DNA of 64,000 nt. Origin: Paenibacillus sp. FSL W8-0426 (GTDB lineage: Bacteria > Bacillota > Bacilli > Paenibacillales > Paenibacillaceae). The stretch spans positions 5,656,001-5,720,000 of the forward strand of contig NZ_CP150203.1 in assembly GCF_037969725.1 (NCBI RefSeq). Reading direction: 5' to 3'. The notes below the pieces were generated by a model. The model was not told the DNA's origin. It was given only the letters and a program-made list of their open reading frames with translations, and ran no database searches. The position numbers and the translations under genes are program-made. Positions 53,310 through 62,444 of this stretch are shown here, one piece after another; position 1 is the stretch's first letter, and the number at the start of each line of letters is the position of its first letter.

Positions 53310-53342
53310 TACTTTACTACTTTACTTTACTTTACTTTACTT
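53310..53342. repeat. TTTAC pentamer tandem repeat at a gene end
   Basis: Four perfect TTTAC units (53321-53340) plus partial ones lie across the stop codon of the minus-strand gene ending at 53332. Slippage would alter the last residues only. Confidence 0.75.
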
Positions 53343-53973
53343 CGCCGACTACGGTGAAGCGCTCGTTAACATGTTTCGCATTCTCGATCTCATCCACCAG
53401 AGCGATTGCATAGTCAGCATAGCTGATATAGCTGTTGCCTTCGCTATTAACCATGATAACGTCATGGCCTGCCTGGTATTTGCCAGTGCGAGCGCCTTTC
53501 GGATTAAAGAAGCCTGCCGGGCTCAGAAACGTCCATTGGATGCCTGTAGAAGCTTGCAGATCCTGGAGGTTTTGCGTTTGGTTCGACGCGGTCGCTTTAT
53601 ATGCTTCCGGGAATCCCGGGGAATCGACAAGACGCTGCGTCTTGGACTCGTCCGTGAACAGGCTGCCCGCACCGCCGACAACGATCAACCGGGTGTTTGG
53701 CGCGCCTTTCAAAATTTGAATCAAGGCTTGTCCCACTTCTACATGCATATGCTCTTTGCCAGCAGGCGCACCAAACGCGTTGACGATCACGTCAAAACGT
53801 TGGGCATCTTCGGAAGTCAGGCTGAACACATCCTTCTCCAATGCGTTCACGCTTTTGTCCTGCAGCTTGGATGCATCACGCACGATTGCGGTGACTTCAT
53901 GCCCTCTTGCCTTGGCTTCCTCCAAAATGAAGTTGCCGGCTTTGCCCGTTGCTCCGATAATTCCGATGTTCAT
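53332..53973 (-). CDS. NAD(P)-binding protein, NmrA/YwnB-like SDR
   Basis: 213 residues. MNIGIIGATGKAGNFILEEAKARGHEVTA is the Gly-x-x-Gly-x-x-Gly Rossmann start of the atypical SDR group. DVIVNAFGAP, TRLIVVGGAGSLF and a YADYAIALVDEIE tail are seen. Such proteins act as NADPH-dependent reductases or redox sensors. GGAG lies 8 bp before ATG 53973; ATG 53976 and a frame to 54036 exist but lack the right spacing. The MITE-like element ends 36 bp upstream and its terminal repeat supplies AT-rich promoter-like sequence. Confidence 0.85.
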   Translation of the reverse strand: MNIGIIGATGKAGNFILEEAKARGHEVTAIVRDASKLQDKSVNALEKDVFSLTSEDAQRFDVIVNAFGAPAGKEHMHVEVGQALIQILKGAPNTRLIVVGGAGSLFTDESKTQRLVDSPGFPEAYKATASNQTQNLQDLQASTGIQWTFLSPAGFFNPKGARTGKYQAGHDVIMVNSEGNSYISYADYAIALVDEIENAKHVNERFTVVGEVK

Positions 53974-54009
53974 CATGATCTCTCCTTTAACGTTTGGGAT
54001 GGAATATAC

Positions 54010-54200
54010 TATATAAACCGCACTAATCATTTTCACTAGGGCACTGCGAGTGCAGTACCATCTTCCGATCGCTGTTATCCCCAGATTTTTGGGATTCCCC
54101 TTTTCTAAGGGAAAATCCGGTGATAAATGCGAACGCTTTGCTTCTCCAGATTGGTTCTGCCCTCTCCGTTAACATGTGTTTGTTTTTTGCGGTTTATATA
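54010..54200. mobile_element. MITE-like element with intact terminal inverted repeats
   Basis: 191 bp with perfect 13-bp terminal inverted repeats TATATAAACCGCA (54010-54022) and TGCGGTTTATATA (54188-54200). If the outer TA is a target duplication, the repeats are TATAAACCGCA. Inside are ACTGC-GAGT-GCAGT, a hairpin TTATCCCCAGAT... with GGAAAATCCGGTGATAA, and CTTCTCCAGATTGGTTCTG. It has no reading frame, so any movement would need a transposase elsewhere. Diverged copies are at 25.3 and 38.5 kb, and related pieces at 4.0 kb. Confidence 0.7.
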
Positions 54201-54270
54201 ATCATATTATGTTCAAACTTTATAATGTAACTATATCGGTTACAACAATATTTGTCAACCAACAGGCACA

Positions 54271-54309
54271 AAGAACCTCTGCTCACCCTGACGATGAGCA
54301 AAGGTTCTT
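54271..54309 (-). terminator. Terminator of the GH119 amylase gene
   Basis: AAGAACCTCTGCTCA pairs with TGAGCAAAGGTTCTT around CCCTGACGA with one mismatch. On the minus strand it is followed by TGTGCCTG rather than a long T-run, but the arm ends in T-rich GGTTCTTTG. It lies 77 bp after the amylase stop. Confidence 0.7.
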
Positions 54310-54385
54310 ACTTGATATAGCGTCTTGAAACCACAAGCGGCTCGTTTATTCAAAACTCTGCTTCTTTACCGCTCCTTTATAGCTT

Positions 54386-57300
54386 CTATGCGCTCTTCCG
54401 GCTGTGCAAACGCCATACCTCTGTTTGATCTGCCAAAGCCAAGGGATTCTCGAACGGGATCGTCCCGTAAGCCGTCTGTGCTCCGGACGGCACACCCGGA
54501 GTAATGTTCCCCGAATGGTAGGTACTATTGCCAAGCGGGAACATATAGTTTTTCCCACCATTGTTGTCCCATGTGCCGCTGCCGTTGTTGAACACGGCCT
54601 CCAATCCCGATGCGGCTCCTACGTCAATCGTGATCTTATAGTAACCGGGAACCTCCGCCGCCGTCATGGCTACGCCGGGAGGTGTCGTCCACGTCCCTCC
54701 TGCAGGGCGATAATGAATATTTGGATTCGCGTATCCTTGCTTATAATAGATGGTTACGCTATTGCCCTGCGGAGCTTCATCCGTCGTAACGCCCTGTTCT
54801 TCGCTGGCTGCCGAACGATTGGAGGCAGCATCATAGGCAATCACCTTATATCGGTACGTCGTTGAAGGTTGCAGCCCTTGATCGGTGTAACTGGTCGCTT
54901 CGCTGCTCCCTACCTTCGTTCCGTCACGAAAAATCTCATAACCGACCACGCCGACATTGTCCGTCGACGCATTCCATGACAGCGTCACGGAATGGGGCGT
55001 GGTAGAGGCAGCTGCGAGCCCTGTCGGCACGCTTGGCGCTGTCGCGTCCACCTGAGGGGCACCGGGCGTTATTTTGCCATTGCTGTATGTGCTTGTGCCT
55101 AAGGGGAACATGTAGTTTTTCCCGCCATTGTTGTCCCATGTGCCGCTGCCATTGTTAAATACGGCCTCCAGTCCGTCCGCCGAGCCTACATCGATGGTCA
55201 TTTTGTTATAGCCGGTGATTTCGGCCGCAGGCATTTGCACGCCGGGAGGAGACGTCCATGTTCCGCCAGCAGGGCGATAATGAATGTATGGAGTAGCATA
55301 TCCCTGCTTGTAATAAACCGTAACCACGTTTCCATCCTCCGTCTGGGCCGTTACCGGTAAACTGACGGGAGACTTGTTGCCGGCAGCATCGACGGCCTGA
55401 ATCGTATAGGTGTAACTGGTTGCCGGCGAAAGCGCAGCATCCATAAACGAAGTGCTTGCGCTATCTCCCACTTTAATTCCATCACGGTAAATGTCGTAAC
55501 GGGCCACGCCGTAATTGTCGCTGCTGGCGTCCCATTCCAGCGCTACGGACGATGCGGTAACAGCCTTCACCGTCACGTTGGCAGGAGCGGTTGGCGGCTG
55601 CGTGTCGGCTTCCAACGTTCTCACTTTTAACGGTTTGCTTAATTCAGAGCTGTTATTGGTCTTGTCTATGGCCTTCACGGTGTACTCATAATCCGTTTCG
55701 GGCGTGAGACCGGTGTCGGTAAAGCTCGCAGTTCCGGAACTGCCGGCCTTGATCCCGTCACGGAAAATATCGTATGACTCCACGCCGACGTCATCTTCGG
55801 GCACTTCCCACTCCAGAGTAATGCTGCGATCCGTAACCCGGGACGCGTGAATCCCTGTTGGTGCAGCCGGCGGCGTCGTGTCCACGACAAGGAAAGGATG
55901 TGTGCCCTCGATATTTCCTGCGGCATCCTCCACGATTTTCCCGGCAGCGTTCTTGCTGTACTTGCCTGTGCCGACGTAAACGGTCTGAATCTCGCTGCGC
56001 GTCACGTTTCCGTTCTCATCCACGGCTTCGACGTAATAGTCCACCAGTTGATCCCGGAACTCGTTAAAATACGTGTAGTACAGGTCGCCGATTTCTTGTG
56101 CAGGCACTCGCTTGAACATATCGGTGCTGCTCGGCTGCCAGACAACACCGTTGATATCCGGTTGTAGATCCCGCTTGTTCATCGGGTATTCCGTCCACCC
56201 GCTGACTTTGTCCGGATCGATGTTCGGCACGCCTTCGGCTTGAAGTCCCGCCGGATCGTATACGCGGAACGTATTATCCCGGGCATCCGCCTCTTTATCC
56301 CGATGCGTGCGTACCTTTACCTTGATATCCTGGATTCCGCTGACATCATAAGCGTACGTATAGATGCCGAACGTATTGTCAAAATAGTGCAGCGTCCATC
56401 CTTCGGCTTTGCTGACGTTTGCGCTGCCCGGGTTATACGGATAACGCTGCGGCCACCAGACCGAAGGGCCGGTTCGATCCTCCGCCAGCTGGCTGTTCAC
56501 ATAGGGCTTGGAAAAAAACAGCGACTGGTTGAAGGAGAGCGTCGGTTTCACGCCGTCATCGACATTTTCGTCGTAATATCCGAAACCGGAATCCAGCGCG
56601 GGCAGCAGAAAATACCAGCTCAGTTCGGCAGGATTTGCACCGCCGCTGTAATCGTTGGCCGGGTCTCCTTTGACCGGATATGCCATCATCCATGGATTCA
56701 ACTGATTGCCCTCATACGTAATTTCGTGATCAAGCGCCGTCGTTGGCTTCCAATGGTTGGGGTGGCTGTCAAGCCATATCTGTTCCGCGGTTTTGGCGTA
56801 ATTGAGGGCAGCCTGCTCCAGAGCGAAGTTACGCTCCAGATAGTGGTATCCATATTCGAACGACACCGTCATGCCTTCTTCCACGCCGTCCAGATTCTTT
56901 TTAGGCTTCAGATCAAGGCCTGTGGCTTGATTAAAAGCATCAAACTGACCCTTCCAAATACCAAACGGTAGACGCCAGTGATACCAGGTCGGATCGGAAG
57001 ACGAGTCTCGCGTATCAATCCATGAGCCATCCTGAACATGGACTACGTCTTCCTCGTCAGGCGTATTTGTGCGCAAATACTCGTTAATGCTCTCTCCCTT
57101 CACGCCAGACTGCGCATAGGTCACGTTAGCCGCGTTTCTCCATGTTTCCTCGGAGCCTGCGCGTCCCGAAGAATTGTCTCCGTCATGGGCGATGACAAAG
57201 AACTGCTTCTGGTCGACCAAACCTTCGAACGGTTTAAGCGCATCCGCCTTGGCCGATCCTTGATATCCTTCTTCCCACGACTCGGCCTGGGCAACGGGAA

Positions 57301-58288
57301 TGCCTACGACTCGGCTCTCCTCACCCGTCTCCGGATTGACATGCCGAACCCAATGCGGCGTGGAAGCAAACGGATATTTGTTGTAGACCACCTGCTTTTC
57401 GTTAAACATAGGCGAGGATACCCAAGACCCAACGTCGCTGGTGTTCTGCAGGTCGGCCCGGTTCGGTGGCGAGATCATCGTATCTTTGCCGGGATCGTTC
57501 AACAGCGGGTAATCCTTCAATGTACGGGAGAAATGGTTGTTGCCGATGACCGACCACTCGATGCCGAGTTTGTCGAGCACCGGGATGATCCGTTCCGAGA
57601 AGCCAAGCTCGGTCGGGAAAAATCCTTTCGAGGATTTAAACGAATCCCCCAGAAAGAAAGGCTGTGCCATCACTGCATTCTGGTAAATCAAATCCTTGAG
57701 CAAATATTCGTTGCCCGCCAGCGGTCCCATCGAATGGTGCCCGGAGAAATGAACGAGGTCCATCGTTCGCTCCCCGTTGGTTGTTTTGAGATTGTTGTAT
57801 GCATTTTTCCAGGGAGCGCCCCAATTCACATTGTTGTAACCGTTTACATTATTGGTGTACATAAAACTGTTCACGTTATTGAGCAGCGACCCTGACATGG
57901 TAACCTGCATGCCCGCGGCAGGATGAAGGTTTTTCAAGTCGCTTGCCACCTGCCAGGGCCAGGACAAGTAAGCTCCCGTTTTGGCATGGTGCGTGTAATA
58001 AGCCACCAGATCATCATGCGGCATGGGTGCTCCACTGGGCAAATGATACGGATAATTGGCTGGAGGATTGTTTTTCAAGTCGACGACCTGCCCGTCATAC
58101 GTATAACGGATGGGAGAACCCACCGGAGCCGAATGGTATGTGGACGTGTCATAGTAAGCCCAGAAATTCGGCATATGATTGTGATATACGTGGGTTGCGG
58201 ATATTTCAGCGAAAACAGCCGATGTCTGTATTGTAAATACAAGCGGTAATGTCATAAGAATGGCACCAAGCTTGCGTACAAACTTCAT
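54386..58288 (-). CDS. Secreted GH119-type alpha-amylase with FN3 and CBM25 modules
   Basis: 1300 residues. A signal peptide ending near residue 28 (TSAVFA) precedes a catalytic region of about 770 residues that starts ATHVYHNHMPNFW (a GH57-like first motif). KGFFPTELGFSERI puts the nucleophile near Glu227 and FFVIAHDGDNSSG the acid/base near Asp369. This matches the GH119 enzyme IgtZ of Niallia (Bacillus) circulans as I remember it (Glu231/Asp373). FN3 domains lie at about 802-893, 895-988 and 1080-1174; CBM25 starch-binding modules at about 990-1078 and 1175-1265. GH119 is a small family, related to GH57, of alpha-amylases. Confidence 0.85.
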   Translation of the reverse strand: MKFVRKLGAILMTLPLVFTIQTSAVFAEISATHVYHNHMPNFWAYYDTSTYHSAPVGSPIRYTYDGQVVDLKNNPPANYPYHLPSGAPMPHDDLVAYYTHHAKTGAYLSWPWQVASDLKNLHPAAGMQVTMSGSLLNNVNSFMYTNNVNGYNNVNWGAPWKNAYNNLKTTNGERTMDLVHFSGHHSMGPLAGNEYLLKDLIYQNAVMAQPFFLGDSFKSSKGFFPTELGFSERIIPVLDKLGIEWSVIGNNHFSRTLKDYPLLNDPGKDTMISPPNRADLQNTSDVGSWVSSPMFNEKQVVYNKYPFASTPHWVRHVNPETGEESRVVGIPVAQAESWEEGYQGSAKADALKPFEGLVDQKQFFVIAHDGDNSSGRAGSEETWRNAANVTYAQSGVKGESINEYLRTNTPDEEDVVHVQDGSWIDTRDSSSDPTWYHWRLPFGIWKGQFDAFNQATGLDLKPKKNLDGVEEGMTVSFEYGYHYLERNFALEQAALNYAKTAEQIWLDSHPNHWKPTTALDHEITYEGNQLNPWMMAYPVKGDPANDYSGGANPAELSWYFLLPALDSGFGYYDENVDDGVKPTLSFNQSLFFSKPYVNSQLAEDRTGPSVWWPQRYPYNPGSANVSKAEGWTLHYFDNTFGIYTYAYDVSGIQDIKVKVRTHRDKEADARDNTFRVYDPAGLQAEGVPNIDPDKVSGWTEYPMNKRDLQPDINGVVWQPSSTDMFKRVPAQEIGDLYYTYFNEFRDQLVDYYVEAVDENGNVTRSEIQTVYVGTGKYSKNAAGKIVEDAAGNIEGTHPFLVVDTTPPAAPTGIHASRVTDRSITLEWEVPEDDVGVESYDIFRDGIKAGSSGTASFTDTGLTPETDYEYTVKAIDKTNNSSELSKPLKVRTLEADTQPPTAPANVTVKAVTASSVALEWDASSDNYGVARYDIYRDGIKVGDSASTSFMDAALSPATSYTYTIQAVDAAGNKSPVSLPVTAQTEDGNVVTVYYKQGYATPYIHYRPAGGTWTSPPGVQMPAAEITGYNKMTIDVGSADGLEAVFNNGSGTWDNNGGKNYMFPLGTSTYSNGKITPGAPQVDATAPSVPTGLAAASTTPHSVTLSWNASTDNVGVVGYEIFRDGTKVGSSEATSYTDQGLQPSTTYRYKVIAYDAASNRSAASEEQGVTTDEAPQGNSVTIYYKQGYANPNIHYRPAGGTWTTPPGVAMTAAEVPGYYKITIDVGAASGLEAVFNNGSGTWDNNGGKNYMFPLGNSTYHSGNITPGVPSGAQTAYGTIPFENPLALADQTEVWRLHSRKSA
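54530..54757. repeat. Internal repeat: last CBM25 module coding region
   Basis: About 228 bp, nearly identical at the DNA level to 55097-55324, 567 bp apart in direct orientation. Both encode VFNNGSGTWDNNGGKNYMFP and YYKQGYA...HYRPAGGTW. It reflects a recent duplication of the CBM25-FN3 unit. Confidence 0.8.
55097..55324. repeat. Internal repeat: first CBM25 module coding region
   Basis: Partner of 54530-54757, the same module with mainly silent or conservative changes. Recombination between the two would remove one FN3-CBM25 unit. Confidence 0.8.
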
Positions 58289-58528
58289 GTTTTACCTCCC
58301 TTGATCTGATCCTTTGCAAAATTCACCCTAAACAGTCCTACAGTCGGCATATGCATGATATGCCTTTGCGGTCAGGTCATTATTCCCTTGCTCCATAACC
58401 GTTCTGTTCCATCTTCCCTCCTTTCTGTCGATCCCCGCAATCCGTGCCAATGGAGCTAGGTCGCCTTTTGCAATCACGGTTCATCCTTCATAAGAAATGC
58501 GATGATCTTTTTCCTTTTTTGTTATTGC

Positions 58529-58540
58529 GCAAACGTTTGT
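58529..58540. promoter_or_regulatory. cre-like / LacI-family operator 1 upstream of the amylase
   Basis: GCAAACGTTTGT, within TTGCGCAAACGTTTGTTCA, 240 bp before the amylase start. It shares the CAAACGTTTG core with the second site. Confidence 0.5.
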
Positions 58541-58624
58541 TCAAATTTCAATGAATTTTCGTGCCATCAACCTGCTTAAACCAAGGAATTCTAAAGTAAT
58601 CTCACATTTCAAACTCCTTATTAT

Positions 58625-58638
58625 TGCAAACGTTTGCA
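58625..58638. promoter_or_regulatory. cre-like / LacI-family operator 2 upstream of the amylase
   Basis: TGCAAACGTTTGCA is a perfect 14-bp palindrome that fits the broader CcpA consensus WTGNAANCGNWNNCW. With the first site it suggests control by CcpA or another LacI-type regulator. Confidence 0.6.
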
Positions 58639-58746
58639 CAAACAATATACCTTTAAATGGAACGAAATGTCAATCATTCATTTTCTGCGTCGTCCTCTAT
58701 TTGATGATGCAGTTAGGGGATGAGACAAGCCAAAACAAACGTTAGC

Positions 58747-58777
58747 AAAAAGGACCAGCCAATAATCTGGCTGATCC
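58747..58777 (-). terminator. Terminator of the MoxR/DUF5682/VWA operon
   Basis: On the minus strand GGATCAGCCA and TGGCTGGTCC pair around GATTAT and are followed by TTTTT. It starts about 19 bp after the VWA gene stop. Confidence 0.85.
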
Positions 58778-58795
58778 AATCATGCACCATCCCGC

Positions 58796-60037
58796 TTAAC
58801 CTTTTTCCGAGCTCAATTTCTTCGCCAATTCGCTCATATCGCGGCCCTGTAACGCTCCTGCCACCAGTTCAGGAAGCATGCCGGGCGTACAAGCAAAACA
58901 CGGTGTGCCGTCACGGGAGAGCTGCTTCGCCAGCCGTTCGTCATAGAATGGCCGTCCGCGATCCGACAGTGCCAGCAGGCACAACGTCCGCACGCCGGAT
59001 TCCCACATTTCACGCATGCGGCGCACCAAAGCGGATTGGTTGCCGCCCTCATACAAGTCGGTGACCAGAATGAACAGCGTTTTTTTCGGGTCCTCAATAA
59101 AGGGCTCGCAATACGCGACCGATTTGTTAATATCGGTTCCTCCGCCGAGCTGAATACCGAACAACATATCTACAGGATCATTGGCGCACTGTTCCGTCAG
59201 ATCGACCACTTCCGTATCAAATACAACGACCCGGGTATCCAGCGCGGGCATGCTTGCAAAAACCGCTCCCGTCACCGAGGCCCAGATGACCGATTCGGCC
59301 ATCGAACCGCTCTGGTCAATGTCGAGGATGACGGTCCATTCCTTATTTCGTCGTGCCCGGTCGAAATAATAAAACTTTTCGGGAACGAGAATGCTGCGTT
59401 CACGGTCATAATGCTTCAAGTTGCGCTGGATCGTCCGTTTCCAGTCCAGTCCGCTGAGCGAAGGGAGAGGGGTATGCTGACGCTTGTTCAGTGCGCCTGT
59501 CACAGCCCGCCGCATGTCTTCCTTCATGCGTGCCATCAGGTCTTCGACTACGGCCTGTACGAGCAGGCGTGCCGTTTCCTTCGTCTTTTCCGGTATTTTT
59601 CCCTTAAGCGCCATCAATGTGCCAACCATCTGAATGTCCGGTTTGACCGTTGCAAGCAGTTCGGGCTCAAACAACAGCTGCTTCCAGCCACGGCGCTCAA
59701 TCGCGTCATTCTGGATGATCGAGACAACGTCTTCCGAGAAGAGGCTGCGCACGTCGCCTAGCCAACGGGACAGATTAACCGCCCCCCTGCCGCCGCCTGC
59801 CCCGCGGCCCGATGCTCCGCTTCCCCCGGCACCTCGGCCCGAGCTGTTGCCAGGTGAACTGCCATCGGTATCATCGTAAATGGCGGCCAGGGCGGCATCC
59901 ATGATCGCTTCTTCTTCGGTCAGCTGCAACGCTTCTTCCCCGGTCAACCCCTCCAGCTTTTCCTGAGCCGCCTCGCCCAGAATCAACCGCCAGCGGGAAA
60001 CGGAGTGTTCTTGTCTTTTTTCCGCCTGATCCGTCAT
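58796..60037 (-). CDS. VWA domain protein of a MoxR cassette (YehP-like)
   Basis: 413 residues. Residues about 60-95 are a Gly/Ser-rich linker. VILDIDQSGSMAESVIWASV carries the DxSxS metal-ion site, GGGTDINKS the threonine and FILVTDLYEGG the later Asp, so the MIDAS site is complete. The N-terminal helical part (LLFEPELLATVKPDIQMVGTLMALK) resembles E. coli YehP. Such VWA proteins act as the partner of a MoxR AAA+ ATPase. The frame opens at 60058; the ATG at 60037 is 1 bp after the stop of the upstream gene, so translation is probably coupled. Confidence 0.88.
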   Translation of the reverse strand: MTDQAEKRQEHSVSRWRLILGEAAQEKLEGLTGEEALQLTEEEAIMDAALAAIYDDTDGSSPGNSSGRGAGGSGASGRGAGGGRGAVNLSRWLGDVRSLFSEDVVSIIQNDAIERRGWKQLLFEPELLATVKPDIQMVGTLMALKGKIPEKTKETARLLVQAVVEDLMARMKEDMRRAVTGALNKRQHTPLPSLSGLDWKRTIQRNLKHYDRERSILVPEKFYYFDRARRNKEWTVILDIDQSGSMAESVIWASVTGAVFASMPALDTRVVVFDTEVVDLTEQCANDPVDMLFGIQLGGGTDINKSVAYCEPFIEDPKKTLFILVTDLYEGGNQSALVRRMREMWESGVRTLCLLALSDRGRPFYDERLAKQLSRDGTPCFACTPGMLPELVAGALQGRDMSELAKKLSSEKG

Positions 60038-60038
60038 G

Positions 60039-62444
60039 TCAAAAGTCCCCAAAATCAAATTCGTTTAATTCGTCCAGCATCTTGTCCTCTTCCTCCTTCA
60101 GATCCCCGGTTAAAACCTCTGCCGCTTGTTCCGCGTTCACGCCCCACAACTCGCCCAGTGTTTCGGCAATCATCGTTTTTTCGTGCGGCGAAAAGGAGCT
60201 GAATGCCCGGCGCAAAAAGACTAGCGCCCGTTTGAACTCATCGTTGTTTAACGAGTTGATGTAATCGTTCAGCTGCTCCCATAGGCTCATGCGTGACAGC
60301 AGCGCATATCGGTTCCGCATGGACAAGCCCTCGAACCAGCCTGCGCCAAGATCGGACGGAATGCCCGGAGAAAGCCGCCGCGAAACTTCGGCCGCGCACT
60401 GCTCCGCATCCATCTCGCCTCTTTCGAGCAGCAGGGCGCAGGCGAAGCCCGATAACTTGGGATTGCGGTCATCCCGTTCGGAGAGCTCGTTCAATTCGGC
60501 CGACCACATAGGCACGTCAACGACTTCGTCGTGTTCTTGGGCAATCCGGTTCAAATCACTCATAGCGGCGACCATGGCGTATGCTGCTTCGTCGTTGCAG
60601 TTTGCCGCATCCGACAAATACAGGCAGCCGCGGTAGAACAACTGTTCAAGCAGCGGCACAAGCGGTGCCGTTTCCGTACGCCGGATATCGCCATACGCGA
60701 TGATACGCGACAGCTCTGCCGCAGCGGACGCGATCTGAGCCACGTCACGGCTGTCCGCAGCCAGCGCCTGCAGGACGCGGCGTCCGTCTTCCATTTGCGC
60801 GGTCATGCCGCAGCGGACAGATACGCCAATCAGCCGGGATGCTTCGGCAATAGACGTACAGGCCTCCAGCTTTTCGCGCAGCCGATGCGCACATGCAATC
60901 TCGACGGTTTCGCCGAGCAGCGTGGATTCCACGACTCTGATTTCGGCCTCAGGCGTCCATTGGATGACCCAGTCCTCGGCCCATACCGCGCGATCGCCAC
61001 CATTGGTATTGTTTCTTGCGAATGGAATCTCCAACAGTTCCAAGCGGTGGAACAGAACGGAGCGATTCAGATCAAGAAACGCCGATTCGTGCGAGGAAAC
61101 CCGGCGATTCTCGCGAAGGTCAAGCGATAAATCCGCGGCCACCGCGCTCTTGTATTTGGTGAGCTTAAGCCGCTTGAGCTCACGGTTCAAGTCATCCTGA
61201 AGCGGCGTTTGGCTAACGCCTTCGGCCAAGCTGCCGATATCCGTGCCGATGTCGAGGCGGGCCAGCGCCTCGGCTACCACCGACAGCTCGCCTCGACCGA
61301 GAAGCGTCTGTGCCGCATCGCGCAGCTCAAGGAGCGTGGGCATGCTGCCGCCGTGAAGCGAAGCCAGTCCTTCGGCCAACCGCACAGCCTCAATCACTTC
61401 GGCGGTGGACCTGTGCGTGCCTGATGACCGAAGCAAACGGGCAGCCGTCGACAGGTACAACCTCGGCAACTCTTCCGGCGATCCCGCCTCCATGGCCTCC
61501 CACATCATTTGAAAATAATGCGGAGCATGATTTCCCGCGCCATACCCCGACAGACTGGAAAGCCGGTAATATGAATAAGGCATCAGGGTTAGTTTGGAGC
61601 TGCGCGAAGGCATTGCCGCCAGCTCTTCATCACTCATCGCGCCTCCGGCAGGATGCTCCAAAACCGATGCATGGTACGCTCCGCAGACCACTACGATCTT
61701 CTCGGGATCATGTCCTGCTTCGATCGTTTTTAGAATTTGCCTCCGCATGTATGCTTCGCGCACATGATTATACGCGTGCTCTTCCGCCTGCTCGGCCCGC
61801 TCCCGCTCTTCGCCAAGACTGCGCATTTCAGCCGAAAAAGCGAGGATCGAATCCCGATATGCTTCCGGGTTGGCATTATGTTCGTAATGGCGCTCCCAGT
61901 ACGTTTCGTAATCATGCTCGCCTGCTAAATCGGCAATCCGGTCGTATATGGATCCAGCCTGTTTGTCATTCCGAGTACCGCCGTCTATTATTTCTCCCTC
62001 GCCGTTATCGGTCGCTTCGTTTGCCTTCGTTTCGTTTGCTGCCGTTTCATCCTGCTCTGTCGTACCATTCCTGCCACGGGACAAGAGCGATTTCTGTTTC
62101 AGCTCTTCCAGCGCCAGTGCTGCGCCGGATGGCAGGTCGATCAACTCACAATGCACCTCATTTTTGGCAGCCCAACGCATCGCCTGCAGTTCCGGAGAGT
62201 ATACGGCGAATGGCCATAACGCTGTTCGAACGGGCATTTCATCCGTAAACGCCAGCAGGGCTACCGGAGGCACGGTCGATGGATGCACCAGGTCGGCGAT
62301 CCTGTCCGTCGCATCCGAAGGACCTTCAATCAATACCGCCGTCGGACGGACCCGATCCAGATATTCCAGCAGATGGCGAGCACCTCCGGGGGACAGGTGC
62401 CGGACGCCGAAGACGGAGACGCGTGCGTCTTCCATCGTCTTCAC
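60039..62444 (-). CDS. DUF5682 family protein of a MoxR cassette (YehM-like)
   Basis: 801 residues. It starts VSVFGVRHLSPGGARHLLEYL, then VLIEGPSDA and, later, VVVCGAYHASVL. These are the GxRHxSP, EGP and GAYHA blocks of DUF5682, which recall the TraB/TIKI/EreA-ChaN-like fold (putative hydrolase). A low-complexity stretch rich in Glu/Thr/Asn lies near residues 155-180. The rest is helical. The start is GTG 62444: GGGAG stands 8 bp before it, and GTGA overlaps the MoxR stop by 4 bp. A longer frame to 62528 is in the wrong context. Confidence 0.85.
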   Translation of the reverse strand: MKTMEDARVSVFGVRHLSPGGARHLLEYLDRVRPTAVLIEGPSDATDRIADLVHPSTVPPVALLAFTDEMPVRTALWPFAVYSPELQAMRWAAKNEVHCELIDLPSGAALALEELKQKSLLSRGRNGTTEQDETAANETKANEATDNGEGEIIDGGTRNDKQAGSIYDRIADLAGEHDYETYWERHYEHNANPEAYRDSILAFSAEMRSLGEERERAEQAEEHAYNHVREAYMRRQILKTIEAGHDPEKIVVVCGAYHASVLEHPAGGAMSDEELAAMPSRSSKLTLMPYSYYRLSSLSGYGAGNHAPHYFQMMWEAMEAGSPEELPRLYLSTAARLLRSSGTHRSTAEVIEAVRLAEGLASLHGGSMPTLLELRDAAQTLLGRGELSVVAEALARLDIGTDIGSLAEGVSQTPLQDDLNRELKRLKLTKYKSAVAADLSLDLRENRRVSSHESAFLDLNRSVLFHRLELLEIPFARNNTNGGDRAVWAEDWVIQWTPEAEIRVVESTLLGETVEIACAHRLREKLEACTSIAEASRLIGVSVRCGMTAQMEDGRRVLQALAADSRDVAQIASAAAELSRIIAYGDIRRTETAPLVPLLEQLFYRGCLYLSDAANCNDEAAYAMVAAMSDLNRIAQEHDEVVDVPMWSAELNELSERDDRNPKLSGFACALLLERGEMDAEQCAAEVSRRLSPGIPSDLGAGWFEGLSMRNRYALLSRMSLWEQLNDYINSLNNDEFKRALVFLRRAFSSFSPHEKTMIAETLGELWGVNAEQAAEVLTGDLKEEEDKMLDELNEFDFGDF

